Positions 32,907-41,951 of a DNA stretch of 64,000 bases are shown one piece after another; the stretch's first letter is position 1, and each line of letters begins with the position of its first letter. The DNA comes from Candidatus Bathycorpusculum hydrogenotrophicum (GTDB lineage Archaea; Thermoproteota; Bathyarchaeia; Bathyarchaeales; Bathycorpusculaceae), in contig WRCX01000001.1 of NCBI GenBank assembly GCA_009783705.1, positions 57,503 through 121,502 of the forward strand, in the 5' to 3' direction. A model generated the notes under the pieces. It had not been told where the DNA came from. It did no database searches and worked only from the letters and a program-made list of their open reading frames with translations. Made by a program: the position numbers and the translations under genes.

Positions 32907-34397
32907 CTAGACTGTCTGGCTTATTTCAACCTTATGCTTATCTTGCCACTCTTTAATGGGCATGCCAAATTTCTTTTCCACCTCAGCACGGTGAATAGAG
33001 TTCATGGTGCAAAACGGTATGATGCGTCCCCCTGGTACAGCATAGTGTATAACACAATTTTGGATGCGTTCGAGGTCAAAGTTGTAGGGAGCCATAAAGT
33101 GCATAGATGAAATCAGCACAGCTGAGCGTGCAAAGTCCCCTAGTGATTTATAGTCGCCATTCACCAACACTTTTAGCACATATTTGCGCAGAAAACTGAA
33201 TTTTATATGCCGACCCGCACCAATGAGACGGAGTTTAGCTTTGCTTTTGTTGTTTTTTGCGGCATCATCATAGACACTTTGCAGGGTGCTGACAAATTTT
33301 TCAATATTGCCATAGCGCGTGATGGGTGTGATTTTTCCGTTTTCGATAAATACAAAGGTAGCCATGCCGCAGTGGGGATGTGCTGTGAATTCGACATAGC
33401 GCTTATCTTTAATGGCACCCACTGCTTTGGAGACAGGAACCACAACTGGGATCGGATAGAAATCGCTGACCTTGATAACGCCCTGGGTTTGTTCTTCAAC
33501 TTTTGCCATAAAGTCAGGAATGGTTATGCGCATCTTTTCACGCTCATCAGCAGGCAGACGTCCGCATAGTGAGACAGGTTGGACGTTTATACATCTGATA
33601 ACATCGCTGTTTTTTGCGGCAAAATCAATAATATCGCCTAACTGGTTGTCATTGACACCCTTTACTAATGTGACCACAAGTACTGCACTATTCCAGCCCG
33701 CGGCCCGTAGATTCTCAATCGCCTTTAGTTTTATATCAAGTAAATCAACACCGCGGATGTACTTGTAAACTTCTGGGGTTAGGCCATCAAACTGTAGATA
33801 GATAGTGCTGACCCCGGCTTCTCTTAGTTGTTTACAAAACTCTACATCTTGGCTTAAGCGCAACCCATTGGTGTTAACCTCCACATGGTTAAAGCCAAGC
33901 TCTTTTGCTTTACGAATCATATCGGGGAGTTCTTTGCGAATGGTCGGTTCTCCGCCGCTAAACTGAAGCGCCTGCGCTGGTACCGGTTTGGTTTCACGCA
34001 GATTCTTTAGCATATCCACAATCTGCTCCATTGTCGGCTCATAGACATAGCCGGCATAGTTTGCATTGGCAAAGCAGACGGGGCATTTAAGGTTACATCG
34101 ATTAGTAATATCTATGATTGCCAGCGCAGTGTGGCTTTTATGCTGGGGGCAAATACCACAATCACTTGGGCAATCTAGTTTTTTCTCAGTGTGAGGATTC
34201 TCAACACCTGTGCCCTCACAACGAAACTTTTCAGCCCGAACATATTGGTCATAGTCCGACCAATAGAGTTCACTATATGGCCCATGTTGAGGGCAGGTTT
34301 TTTTAATAAATACTTTGCCTTGATCCTCATAGATGGTTGCATCAAGAGGTTTGAGGCATTCAGGACAGATACTTTGAGTCTGTTTAATATCTTTCAT
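32907..34397 (-). CDS. tes: Radical SAM enzyme, tetraether lipid synthase-like (Tes)
   Basis: Radical SAM protein of the COG1964/MJ0619 type, whose characterised member joins archaeol chains head to head to form GDGT membrane lipids. From ATG 34397 it has 496 residues. An N-terminal cysteine-rich region holds CPEC (11-14), Cys35 and CPSDCGIC (76-83). The SAM cluster is CNLKCPVC (Cys101, 105, 108), followed by FSGGEPT near 148. Cys residues late in the protein could bind auxiliary clusters. GAAGG precedes the ATG. It is divergent from a TrmB regulator. Some relatives were annotated as pterin methylases. Confidence 0.82.
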   Translation of the reverse strand: MKDIKQTQSICPECLKPLDATIYEDQGKVFIKKTCPQHGPYSELYWSDYDQYVRAEKFRCEGTGVENPHTEKKLDCPSDCGICPQHKSHTALAIIDITNRCNLKCPVCFANANYAGYVYEPTMEQIVDMLKNLRETKPVPAQALQFSGGEPTIRKELPDMIRKAKELGFNHVEVNTNGLRLSQDVEFCKQLREAGVSTIYLQFDGLTPEVYKYIRGVDLLDIKLKAIENLRAAGWNSAVLVVTLVKGVNDNQLGDIIDFAAKNSDVIRCINVQPVSLCGRLPADEREKMRITIPDFMAKVEEQTQGVIKVSDFYPIPVVVPVSKAVGAIKDKRYVEFTAHPHCGMATFVFIENGKITPITRYGNIEKFVSTLQSVYDDAAKNNKSKAKLRLIGAGRHIKFSFLRKYVLKVLVNGDYKSLGDFARSAVLISSMHFMAPYNFDLERIQNCVIHYAVPGGRIIPFCTMNSIHRAEVEKKFGMPIKEWQDKHKVEISQTV

Positions 34398-34464
34398 ATC
34401 AGTGCCTTCTGGAGGATAGACTACTTTCTTTTCGAAGGGCTTAAGAGTCAATGATGATAATAAG

Positions 34465-34480
34465 GTTTCCAAACGTTTCC
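34465..34480. repeat. Direct repeat in the tes/TrmB divergent promoter
   Basis: GTTTCC occurs at 34465-34470 and 34475-34480, one helical turn apart, between the divergent Tes-like and TrmB-family genes. This is a candidate operator for the TrmB protein. Confidence 0.35.
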
Positions 34481-34501
34481 TACGGTGATTGAGGGGAAAG
34501 C

Positions 34502-35254
34502 ATGACAGCAAATGAGGAAACCCGCAGTACCCTGCGAGAAATGGGCCTAAACGCCTACGAAATCGACGCCTACATAGTTCTGCTAGCTGGTGGCGAGATG
34601 ACGGCTATGGAAATTAGCAGTCAAGCCAGTGTACCCTACAGTAAAATGTATGAGGTCCTAAACAGCCTCAAAGAGAAAGGCTGGATTAAAAGCGGCGAAA
34701 GTCGTCCCTTTAAATACTATCCCGTGCCTCCCCTAGAAGCTGCCCGATCAACCAAGTTGCGTCTTGAAGACAAATATGTCAGCTGGGAAAATACTATCGT
34801 TGAAACTCTCCAGCCTCTCTATGAGAAGCGTGAACTTGTTGAGCGACCTGATATGCTTATTTTGCGTGGCCAACAGGCGGTACTCACAAAGCTCGAGGAG
34901 ATTTTTAAGAAAGCCTCAGTGGAAATTGTGGTTGCCGCGCCCGAGTTCGCTAAACCCCTGATTGCACTTGCTGAGCCGTTGCTTGGTTCGGGACTCAAAA
35001 AGTCTGTCACCATGAAGTTGATGGCCGCGGGCAAAAAAGAGGATTGGCAGTTCATCAAAAAATACTCCGGTTTGGGTGCATTGCGTATTCGTGATCACAT
35101 GTTTGGCGGGGGCATCATAGCAGATGGTAAAGAGGCAATGCTGTTTTTAGGCGAGGATAAACCTAGCCTTGTTATTTGGAGTAATCATGTGGGGTTAGTG
35201 GGGTTTGCACGAGAGTATTTCCAGTTTCTTTGGGACTCATCTGAAATCGCCTAA
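34502..35254 (+). CDS. TrmB-family transcriptional regulator
   Basis: A 250-residue regulator. The winged helix is at about residues 8-75 (LGLNAYEIDAYIVLLAGG-like, here MGLNAYEIDAYIVLL, with PYSKMYEVLNSLKEKGWI as recognition part), followed by a helical linker. A phospholipase-D-like effector region covers about 115-245 (EIVVAAPEFAKPLIAL, HMFGGGIIADGKEAMLFLG). The ligand is unknown. GAGGGG lies 6-11 bases before the ATG. Because it is divergent from the Tes-like gene across about 100 bases, control of that gene is a reasonable guess. Confidence 0.87.
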   Translation: MTANEETRSTLREMGLNAYEIDAYIVLLAGGEMTAMEISSQASVPYSKMYEVLNSLKEKGWIKSGESRPFKYYPVPPLEAARSTKLRLEDKYVSWENTIVETLQPLYEKRELVERPDMLILRGQQAVLTKLEEIFKKASVEIVVAAPEFAKPLIALAEPLLGSGLKKSVTMKLMAAGKKEDWQFIKKYSGLGALRIRDHMFGGGIIADGKEAMLFLGEDKPSLVIWSNHVGLVGFAREYFQFLWDSSEIA

Positions 35255-35259
35255 CTTTT

Positions 35260-37980
35260 TTATGGATCTGCTGAGAAGGTTGTTTGGGGTAGTTCAACGG
35301 TGAATCGTGTCCCTTTGCCTGCTTCGCTTTCAAATGTGATGGTGCCGTTTAGTGCTTCTACGAGGCGTTTAACAACGGCTAAACCTAGCCCTTGACCTTT
35401 TGATTTGGTGGTAAATAGAGGTGTGAACATTTTGTTGCTGACCTCTTTGGTGATGCCTATTCCCGTGTCCTGTATGCTTATTGTTGCCACATTTTTTTCT
35501 ACGTCTGTTTTTATTGTTAGTTTGCCTTTTTCTTTCATTGCTTGAACTGCGTTAGTTACAAGGTTTGTTAGAATTCTTTGTATATAGCTGATGTCGGTTT
35601 TGATAGGGATGGGGATTTGTTTGCTGTCTATTGTGACCTCAATGCTCTTTGGGACGTTGATGGTTAATAGGGTGCTTAAAATCAGGTCTGAGAGGTTTGT
35701 GTTTTGAACGTTGGGTTTGAGGGGTCTTGTGTAGTCTTGGAGGTCGCTGATGATTTTGTTGATATAGTTTAGGTTGTGGTTGACTGAGTCTATGCTCTCG
35801 GTTATGACTTGTTTGCTTTGTTTGTCTGGCATGGTTTTGATTTCTTCTAAGATAAGATACATGTCGCTGGTTATGGCTTGCAGAGGGTTTCGAATGTCAT
35901 GTCCAACCATACTGGCGGTTTGCCCAATAGCTGCTAGACGTTCTGCACTTTGGAGTTGTCGTGCTCTTTGTTCGGCGAGTTTTTCCATTTGGTTAGCATA
36001 TTCTTCAAGCAGAACCGTGTTTTCTTCTAGTTTTTGTTGTGCTTGGGCGTGTGCGTGTTCGGTTTGTTTTAACTCATCTATGTCTGTAATGTAGATGCGG
36101 ATTTGTTGGGTTTGGGGCACAAGGGAGAATTGTTGATGATACCAGTGTTTGTCGATCTTTGTTTCTCTTCCCAGAGTGTTTGTTTTTTTTATTTCAAAGG
36201 TTTCTTTGATATGTTGCCAGTCTGAAAAGAACTCGTGATTTATTCCCATTGTTTTAAGGTTAGGAAACAACTTTTCGGTTGCAGGGTTTGCGTAGTTTAT
36301 TTTTCCCTCGAAATCTACTTCAAGTATGGCGTTTGGGCTAAGGGTTGGAAAGCTGGCTAACCGGGAGATTTCTTTTTCTATTTGTTCTCTTTCTGTTATG
36401 TCTATGTTGGCCTCAAGAATACTTTCGATTTCTCCCTGTTCAGTTTTTTCCACAAGCCACCAGCTTTGCATAGTCCGGGTGCGGTTATCCTTAGTTTTTT
36501 GAGTAACTATCCCTGTCCAGCTTTGTTTGTTTTGCAACTCTGAAATAATGGTGTCAAAGGGTTGGGTGAATTTAGTCTCTAGTAGTTCATGGGTAAATTT
36601 TCCTACGGCTTCAGTTTTGGTCCAGCCGTAGGTTTTTTCGGCGCCTTTGCTCCAAAAAGTTATGGTGCCATCGATTTTGCGAACAATATTTGCCACGGGG
36701 CTTAGATCGATTAATGCGGCTTGTCGTTTGTTTGCTTCTTGAGCTTTTCTGTGTTTTTTACAATCTTGAAAAACAAAAATAACACCGGGCATGATGCCGT
36801 CAGCTGTGATAATTGGTGTCCCGCAGTCTGCAATGGGAATCTCGGTGCCATCTTTGCGTATCAAAAGTGTTTGGTTAGCTAAACCGGTGATAAATCCCTG
36901 TGTTAGAACTTTTGTGACTATATCTTTTGGTTTCTGTTTTGTTTGTTCATCTATTATGTGAAAGATTTGTTCTATGGGTTTTCCTGTTGCTTGTTTTTCA
37001 CTCCATCCCGTTAATTTTTCGGCAACAGGATTCATGAATGTGATTATGCCTTTAGTATCGGTTGTTATCACGGCATCACAGATGCTCTTTAGGGTCGTGG
37101 CCCAGCGTTCTTCATTTTCATGCAGGGTTTTTTTATGTTCAATAACTTGTTGTGTGAGTTGGTCACGGTATTTTTTGAGTTCGGTCTCGTTGCGTTTGTG
37201 TTCTGTTATGTCGATAACGGCTTCTAAGATATTGGTTGATCCATCATAATCGATGAAGGGATAGCTAAAGCTGTCATAGTATTTGCCATCGGGTCCAATC
37301 CATTCCCATCGGATGGGTTTGTTGGTTTTGAGTGCTTTGTAGGCTTCACAGTTTTCGCATGGTTGATTGCGGTTAAATATGACTTCATGACAGTATTTTC
37401 CCTGATATTGGCCAAAAATTTTGCGAAAAATGCGGTTTCCAAACAATATTTTATGATCTTTATCTATCAAAACAATATGGAATGGTAATGTTTCCAATAC
37501 ATTATATAGCCTTTGTCTTTCTTTAATTAGCTCCTCTGTGCTGGTTTGTATTTTTCTCTCCAAATCCGCTTTTGTTTGCCTTAGTTCTTCTACAGTTTCT
37601 ATCTGTGATGGAATCTCTTTAAAAACAACCGCAAAGTAACCGTTTTGAAGACTGTAAACTGAGCTATGGTGCCCTCTGTTGTGTGCTTTAGAATACTGCT
37701 GCTCGGTGGTGCTAGATTTACCGCTCAATATGACCGCGCCATAGAGCTGAATCAAACTATCTATGTTCTGCTTTTTCTTAGCAAACACCTCAGTTGCTCT
37801 TCTACCGATTACCTCCTCTCTTTTGAGGTTGTTAATTTTCCCATAGGCCTCATTAATATCTAGGTAGAGCCAGTCAACCGGATTGTTTTTTTCATCAGTT
37901 AATATCTTGCAATATGCAATGCCCTCTGAGAGTTTAGATAGAAGACCTGTAATCTGCTTATCAGACGTTATGTTCTGCAT
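35260..37980 (-). CDS. Multi-PAS sensor histidine kinase
   Basis: Soluble 906-residue kinase with no membrane helix. About five PAS domains occupy residues 10-660. The second contains a CENC cysteine pair, the third ends in a GxxPIADCGTPI-like loop, and the fourth has the FWSKGAEKTYGW signature. The HisKA helix with the phospho-acceptor histidine (MVGHDIRNPLQ) follows near 700. The ATPase domain has an N-box (TNLVTNAVQAM), DTGIGI and GQGLGLAVV. No response regulator is nearby, so its partner is elsewhere. The signal could be redox or a small molecule. Confidence 0.92.
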   Translation of the reverse strand: MQNITSDKQITGLLSKLSEGIAYCKILTDEKNNPVDWLYLDINEAYGKINNLKREEVIGRRATEVFAKKKQNIDSLIQLYGAVILSGKSSTTEQQYSKAHNRGHHSSVYSLQNGYFAVVFKEIPSQIETVEELRQTKADLERKIQTSTEELIKERQRLYNVLETLPFHIVLIDKDHKILFGNRIFRKIFGQYQGKYCHEVIFNRNQPCENCEAYKALKTNKPIRWEWIGPDGKYYDSFSYPFIDYDGSTNILEAVIDITEHKRNETELKKYRDQLTQQVIEHKKTLHENEERWATTLKSICDAVITTDTKGIITFMNPVAEKLTGWSEKQATGKPIEQIFHIIDEQTKQKPKDIVTKVLTQGFITGLANQTLLIRKDGTEIPIADCGTPIITADGIMPGVIFVFQDCKKHRKAQEANKRQAALIDLSPVANIVRKIDGTITFWSKGAEKTYGWTKTEAVGKFTHELLETKFTQPFDTIISELQNKQSWTGIVTQKTKDNRTRTMQSWWLVEKTEQGEIESILEANIDITEREQIEKEISRLASFPTLSPNAILEVDFEGKINYANPATEKLFPNLKTMGINHEFFSDWQHIKETFEIKKTNTLGRETKIDKHWYHQQFSLVPQTQQIRIYITDIDELKQTEHAHAQAQQKLEENTVLLEEYANQMEKLAEQRARQLQSAERLAAIGQTASMVGHDIRNPLQAITSDMYLILEEIKTMPDKQSKQVITESIDSVNHNLNYINKIISDLQDYTRPLKPNVQNTNLSDLILSTLLTINVPKSIEVTIDSKQIPIPIKTDISYIQRILTNLVTNAVQAMKEKGKLTIKTDVEKNVATISIQDTGIGITKEVSNKMFTPLFTTKSKGQGLGLAVVKRLVEALNGTITFESEAGKGTRFTVELPQTTFSADP

Positions 37981-38113
37981 TCCCTTATCAACCGTCTAAA
38001 CAGTCTATCATTTTTGACTATTACTATTTAATAGAGTTTCGCATTGTCGCCGAAAAACCCGCTAAACACCAACAAAAATATATGAACTGCTGAAAATTTA
38101 TCGACAGATACGT

Positions 38114-39427
38114 ATGGTTAATCGCCGAGCAGTTGTCATTTTATTAAGTACCATGTGCTGCTGTTATCGCTAGTTTTTGTCTTTTTTGCGGTATCTGTGT
38201 TTATTTCTGATTCTGATTCTGTTTTATCAGGGGATGATTGGCCGATGTTTCGTTATGATGTGTCTAATTCGGGTTTTACAAACAGTTCTGCTCCTCTATC
38301 TATGCCCACAAAACTATGGAGTCATGAAACCGCCTCGAATTTCCCTGTTTTACACAGCCGTGGTTCACCTGTTATAGTAAACGGAGTTAATCTATACGGG
38401 CCTGTTTGGTTTAGATGCATATGATGCCTCTACAGGTGAGTTGCTCTGGAGGTCCTATAACGAAGCTACGCTGTATGCATCGCCTGTTGTTGAGAATAAC
38501 GTTGTTTATACTACAAAAGGCGCTGTTAGTGCCATTACCGGAAAACAAATATGGACTATAAATGGCTACAAATGTTGTGCGGTCGAAGATGGTTACTATT
38601 ACACAAATTACAACGACCCCTCAGATGATACCTGCCATTTTGCCGCGCTAGATGTAAATACCGGTAAGATTCTCTGGCAAAAAAAGCTCAATGGTCAAGC
38701 GTCTTCACCTGCAATTGCAGACGGCAAACTTTTCATCACAGACCTATACTCGCCATCTGTTCTTGCTCTTGATGCATATACCGGCGATACGATCTGGGAG
38801 TCTGAAACAACCGTCGAGGTATATCTGCCTCCGGTAGTTTGGGGTGATTTTGTTTACGTTTCGGGTTTAGGTGAGAGTTTTCTATACGGTACTAGGAGTG
38901 TTTATTGTATTGAGGCCTCTTCTGGGCGGACGGTGTGGAATCAAACGGTAGAGGGTTTTCCAACTGCACCTGCGGTTGCTTATGGGTGTGTTTATGTGGG
39001 GACGGGTGAGGGGTATATGTATGCTTTTGATGCTCTAACAGGGGCAAAAAAGTGGGTTTGTGGTGTTGTCTGTTCTGATGGGGGTATTGAGTTTTCGCCT
39101 GTTGTTGCAAGTGGAGCGATTTTTTTTGGTGCCAGTGATGGCCATTTGTATGCTCTTAATGCGACCTCGGGGGTGGAGCTTTGGCGTTATGAGATTGGTC
39201 GTTTGGGCTCTTTGTATGCTTCGCTGGCGATAGCTAATGGGTGTATCTACATTGGTTCTTGTAGCAGCAAGCTGATGGCGCTTGGTTTTTCATCTGAAGA
39301 GGGGGTCTCGTCAGTTGCAGGATCACCTGTTGATGTGCCATCTAAGGCGGAACTGGCCGGACTATTTTTGTCTGCTGGTACAATTTTGATTGGGTTGGGC
39401 TCTTTTGGGTCCTCAAAAACTGGCTAA
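38114..39427 (+). pseudogene. PQQ-propeller surface protein, frameshifted
   Basis: Secreted propeller protein with PQQ-type blades (DASTGELLWRS, NTGKILWQKKL, DAYTGDTIWESE, SSGRTVWNQTV, LTGAKKWV, TSGVELWRYEI) and a C-terminal membrane helix. It is split by at least one indel: frame 1 (VNGVN to LYGPVW) ends at 38424, but frame 2 carries YTGLFGLDAYDASTG from 38391. Removing one A from GTTAATC near 38385 joins them. ATG 38114 opens in frame 2 with a signal-like RRAVVILLST, while the hydrophobic continuation is in frame 1, so a second shift near 38155 is likely. It could be a sequencing error or true decay. Confidence 0.7.
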
Positions 39428-39520
39428 TGGATTTAACTTGAAATTTATGGCTTAGACTTGAAGAATTCAAATTTGTATATCCCTAAAGAATCATTGATGA
39501 ACCTTCATTTCAGAAGACTT

Positions 39521-39530
39521 AATTAATAAA
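39521..39530 (+). promoter_or_regulatory. TATA box of the methylene-H4MPT dehydrogenase gene
   Basis: AATTAATAAA lies about 60 bases before the TTG start at 39586. TAAGGTG about 12 bases before the start is the ribosome binding site. Confidence 0.45.
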
Positions 39531-39585
39531 AACCTTAACTCTTAAATCATTAAACTGTATCACAAACGAGTAAGGTGTAATTAAA

Positions 39586-40515
39586 TTGGCACAACCAACG
39601 TACAAAACAGTTTTCTTTTTCCTAGACACAGACAAATACTGTAGCCCCTTTGATATACTAGTCGCCATAGACGTATTCCCCGACTCCTCTATATTTAAAT
39701 TCGAAAATGTTACCGGCGAAGACGCACCCAAGATAGTCTTTGACCTCCTCTTCCCCCGTGGACCTGAAGGCGCAAAACACACCAAAATTTTCATCAACGG
39801 TAGCAACTTTGAAGAAGTAGAAAAAGTTGTCGCCGCAACCCAGAAAGCCATGAAATCCGCTCCATGGGGAAACAGCATCATTGTTGACCCCCGAGGCGGA
39901 TACAGCACAGCAGCAGCCGCAGTCGCCAAAACTTTTGGCGCATCCATGGAAAGAGGCTTAGGCACCCTAGAGGGCAAAAAAGTCACAGTCTTAGCAGGCA
40001 CAGGACCCGTGGGACAAACAGCTGCCCGCATCTACGCCGCAGAAAAAGCAGACGTAACCATAAGTAGCCGTAGCCTAGCTAAGGGCCAAATCATAGCAGA
40101 CAAAATCAACGCCGAATGCGGTGCACAATGCGTCAAAGTTGTCGAAGTCAGCAAACCTGAACAAACAGCCCAAGCCATCAAAGACGCCGAAATTATTCTT
40201 GCCGCAGATGCAGGAGGCATCCAGCTTCTTAGTGCAGCAGATCTAGCTGGCACAGCCAAAGCCAAAATCGTCGCAGATATCAACGCCATAAACCCCCTAG
40301 GTGTGGAAGGTTTAGGTTCAAACGATGATAAAGAGTTCAAACCTGGCGTCTGGGGTATCGGTGCACTATCCATTGGTAAACTAAAAATCAAAACCGAAGT
40401 AGAAATGATCAAACGCGCCGTTGCTGAACCACAGGGCCTCTTTGACTACTCAATTGCCTACACAATAGCTAAGGACATAATTCTAAAGAAGCTTGCAAAA
40501 ACCGCTGCAAAATAA
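39586..40515 (+). CDS. mtdB: NAD(P)-dependent methylene-tetrahydromethanopterin dehydrogenase
   Basis: Oxidises methylene-H4MPT to methenyl-H4MPT, or the reverse, with NAD(P). The N-terminal pterin-binding part includes PFDILVAIDVFPD. A Rossmann domain carries the dinucleotide motif VLAGTGPVGQTAARIYA. The 309 residues match MtdA/MtdB (about 290-300). MtdB is chosen over MtdA only because other archaea use H4MPT. It implies archaeal C1 metabolism, such as the methyl branch of a Wood-Ljungdahl pathway or formaldehyde oxidation. Start is TTG with AAGGTG upstream. Confidence 0.83.
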   Translation: MAQPTYKTVFFFLDTDKYCSPFDILVAIDVFPDSSIFKFENVTGEDAPKIVFDLLFPRGPEGAKHTKIFINGSNFEEVEKVVAATQKAMKSAPWGNSIIVDPRGGYSTAAAAVAKTFGASMERGLGTLEGKKVTVLAGTGPVGQTAARIYAAEKADVTISSRSLAKGQIIADKINAECGAQCVKVVEVSKPEQTAQAIKDAEIILAADAGGIQLLSAADLAGTAKAKIVADINAINPLGVEGLGSNDDKEFKPGVWGIGALSIGKLKIKTEVEMIKRAVAEPQGLFDYSIAYTIAKDIILKKLAKTAAK

Positions 40516-40616
40516 GCGGCTTTTCAACCTTTTTTTCATTTGTTGAGAAGTAAATTTATCTATGTGAACTTACTGGCCTTGTAATCCACAAGTCCTATGA
40601 AGGATTTTGAGACTAC

Positions 40617-41723
40617 ATGAGTTTACCTGCAAATCACGTTAACAGCACTGCGATTCATACCTTTAGTGACGAATTGGGGCACTTGTTAAACATCAGTTCC
40701 TCAACTGCTGAACTTTTGATTGCCGTTTTAGTGTTTGTTATAATTGGTTCTGTTGGCTGGGTCTCATATGCCGTTCTTAGTAAATACATCAATCGCTGGG
40801 CCGCAAGAAATGCAACAACCCTCGTTGATGAAATAGCGGCAACCTTCAAGATAGTTATAATGACCTTAATTGGCATTCTAGTTATCCAATTTTCTATAGC
40901 GCCGCTTTCATTTCTCGATCCCCACCGCTATATACTAACCATTGTATTTTTAATTATACAAATTCTACTTGCCGCCTATGCGGTTTCAAGAATTGCCACA
41001 GTCGTTGTTGATAAATTAGTCGACATGACCGTGCAAAGAGGCGGAAAAAACAATAAACACTCCACCTTTATCTTAAAAAAAGTTATAACAGGCGTCATTT
41101 TTATCATTGCCTTTCTGCTAATTCTCAACCTCTTTGATTTCCCCGGAGCATGGGAAACCACACTTGCAAGCGTGGGAATAAGCGGTATCGTCATAGCCTT
41201 TGCACTCCAAAGCACCCTAAGCGACCTTTTTAGTGCACTATATATCTACCTTGACCGACCCTTTGAAATCGGTGACTTTATTTTTGTAGGCGACTACAGT
41301 GGCACAGTCAAAAATATCGGCATAATAAGCACAAGACTCCAACTCTTACAAGGCGAAGAGCTAGTAATTTCAAACAAAGAACTTACCTCCACATATATAC
41401 GAAACTTTAGAAAACTACACAAAAGAAGAATAGTCTTCAACCTAGGCGTAAACTACGATACACCCAACGAAAAACTCAAAAAAATACCCTGGATAATCTC
41501 AGAAATAATCAACAACATCGAGGGCGCTTCACCCCAATTTGTAAGCTTTAACGAATTCGGAGAATACAGCCTCAAATTCTTCATCAGCTACTTCGTCAAC
41601 GCACCCGACTACGGTAGCTACCTCGCAGTCCAACAACAAATCAACCTAGCAATAAGAGAAGCCTTTGAACGCGAAGGCATAGAACTAGCCTACCTCAAAA
41701 ACGTAACTTTCATCAAAAGATAA
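40617..41723 (+). CDS. MscS-family mechanosensitive channel
   Basis: Membrane channel that releases solutes under hypo-osmotic stress. Four or five helices lie in residues 30-205. The pore helix is TLASVGISGIVIAFALQSTLSDLFSA, seen here as LASVGISGIVIAFALQS. A cytoplasmic beta domain (PFEIGDFIFVGDYSGTVKNIGI) and C-terminal alpha/beta cage follow. Length is 368 residues. It is independent of the dehydrogenase gene upstream by 100 bases and converges on the dap operon. Confidence 0.92.
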   Translation: MSLPANHVNSTAIHTFSDELGHLLNISSSTAELLIAVLVFVIIGSVGWVSYAVLSKYINRWAARNATTLVDEIAATFKIVIMTLIGILVIQFSIAPLSFLDPHRYILTIVFLIIQILLAAYAVSRIATVVVDKLVDMTVQRGGKNNKHSTFILKKVITGVIFIIAFLLILNLFDFPGAWETTLASVGISGIVIAFALQSTLSDLFSALYIYLDRPFEIGDFIFVGDYSGTVKNIGIISTRLQLLQGEELVISNKELTSTYIRNFRKLHKRRIVFNLGVNYDTPNEKLKKIPWIISEIINNIEGASPQFVSFNEFGEYSLKFFISYFVNAPDYGSYLAVQQQINLAIREAFEREGIELAYLKNVTFIKR

Positions 41724-41860
41724 ACCCCAATTCACCGCCACATTCTTCTTAAATTGCGGGCTTATTTCTTATCTTTATTCTTATTTTCATCCTCTACTTC
41801 GATTACAAACGCAAGGAGCCGACAAAATCACGTAAACCCCATCTGCGGCAACTAATAATT

Positions 41861-41890
41861 TCAGTTGGATAGCAATTACTAACCAACTGA
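41861..41890. terminator. Hairpin between convergent MscS and dapL
   Basis: TCAGTTGG (41861-41868) and CCAACTGA (41883-41890) form a perfect 8-pair stem with a 14-base loop. It lies between converging genes and may end transcripts from both sides. Confidence 0.5.
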
Positions 41891-41951
41891 CTGCCTTCCA
41901 TAACGACAGCATAAATACTAATGCAAAAAATGGCGTAAAAATAAATGTGGG

